64,000 nt of DNA. It comes from CPC320 sp002336405 (GTDB lineage: Bacteria; Pseudomonadota; Alphaproteobacteria; Rhodobacterales; Rhodobacteraceae). Every line of letters starts with the position of its first letter. Position 1 is the first letter of the stretch. Below the pieces are notes generated by a model. That model was not told where the DNA came from, searched no databases, and saw nothing but the letters and a program-made list of their open reading frames with translations. Position numbers and translations under genes: made by a program. Positions 63,745-64,000 of this stretch are shown piece by piece. Location: assembly GCA_949372595.1 (NCBI GenBank), contig CASIAN010000008.1, positions 1 through 64,000 of the forward strand, written 5' to 3'.

Positions 63745-64000
63745 CTAGGAATTGTTTATGTTGTAGTGGTTCAAGACGTCTCGGTCAGGCGTCACACCCA
63801 GTCCGGGGCCGGTCGGAAGTGCTACATACCCGTTATTGGATGCAACCTGATTCTGGATATTAAGCGGCTCTTGTAGCAGATTATCGCGAAATTTGTTATC
63901 CGTGGTGTCAAATTCCAACATGGGTTCCCATGGGTGCAGCCCGCCTGGCAAATTTGGCATGGCTGCCAACAGATGCATATTGGTGGCCACGGCGATGGCC
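63745..64000 (-). CDS. Enolase-superfamily (mandelate racemase/aldarate dehydratase) protein, C-terminal part
   Basis: Only the last ~84 residues are inside the window; the gene enters from the right edge. The segment HPWEPMLEFDTTDNKFRDNL followed by GPGLGVTPDRDVLNHYNI is the usual end of mandelate-racemase/galactonate-dehydratase proteins. It should dehydrate or racemise a sugar acid and is the upstream member of the TRAP/UxaA operon, 29 bases before the small permease gene. Confidence 0.8.
   Translation of the reverse strand, partial: AIAVATNMHLLAAMPNLPGGLHPWEPMLEFDTTDNKFRDNLLQEPLNIQNQVASNNGYVALPTGPGLGVTPDRDVLNHYNINNS

Noticed and set aside
1..64000. CRISPR array or prophage
   Set aside because: No regularly spaced repeats and no phage structural or integrase genes were seen; the only tandem repeat is a 13-base unit at 37717.

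Overview
The window reads as a marine alphaproteobacterium of the Rhodobacterales (roseobacter-type). The 5S rRNA is typical of that group, and the gene content is dominated by ABC and TRAP uptake systems and by catabolism of betaine-like osmolytes, sugars and sugar acids. Base composition looks moderate and several IS families and decayed genes are present, so this is an accessory-rich part of a chromosome. Species cannot be fixed from the sequence alone.

Layout. 1-330: the end of an rRNA operon (23S 3' end, 5S), followed by 750 bases without a gene that hold a diverged 56-base repeat pair. 1.1-8.1 kb: a DmdA/GcvT-like methyltransferase, an ADP-forming acyl-CoA ligase, an acyl-CoA dehydrogenase and a BKACE enzyme, with a divergent GlxA-type AraC regulator. 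This set resembles pathways for carnitine, gamma-butyrobetaine or DMSP-like acids. 8.3-13.7 kb: a four-gene dipeptide-type ABC importer, facing an AbgB-like M20 amidohydrolase and a DDAH-like amidinohydrolase (13.7-16.3 kb). 16.4-21.4 kb: an IS graveyard with an intact-looking IS30, an IS481 fragment, a chimeric IS630/IS3 reading frame and an IS66. 21.5-23.3 kb: a GFA-family protein and a DadA-like FAD oxidase. 23.9-27.3 kb: N-acetylglucosamine catabolism (nagA, SIS-type deaminase, GntR). 27.5-31.2 kb: a low-information island with an unknown HEPN-like gene pair, a Dabb protein, and pseudogenes of a LacI regulator and a DUF993 aldolase-like enzyme. 31.3-37.6 kb: a divergent LysR gene and a complete ugpBAEC-ugpQ glycerol-3-phosphate/glycerophosphodiester operon. 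37.8-41.6 kb: a TRAP transporter and a CBS-domain protein.

42.1-56.0 kb is the most interesting block. It is a divergent quaternary-amine/sulfonium osmolyte island: a betaine-type ABC importer with a fused double permease, a BisC/DorA-type molybdenum oxidoreductase, a DmdA/GcvT-like methyltransferase and an aldehyde dehydrogenase on the minus strand. On the plus strand are a BetI-like repressor, a choline-dehydrogenase-like GMC oxidase, a VOC protein and a second DmdA/GcvT-like protein. A pair of overlapping palindromes between the repressor and the GMC gene is a strong operator candidate. The pairing of a sulfoxide/N-oxide reductase with two standalone folate-type demethylase homologues is not a pathway I recognise.

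56.1-57.2 kb: a broken IS481 homologous to the fragment at 17.9 kb. 57.5-64 kb: an aldarate/hexuronate-type operon on the minus strand (partial enolase-superfamily dehydratase, TRAP permeases, UxaA-family dehydratase, Gfo/Idh/MocA oxidoreductase, EamA exporter). Functions here come from reading motifs by eye; no database search was possible.
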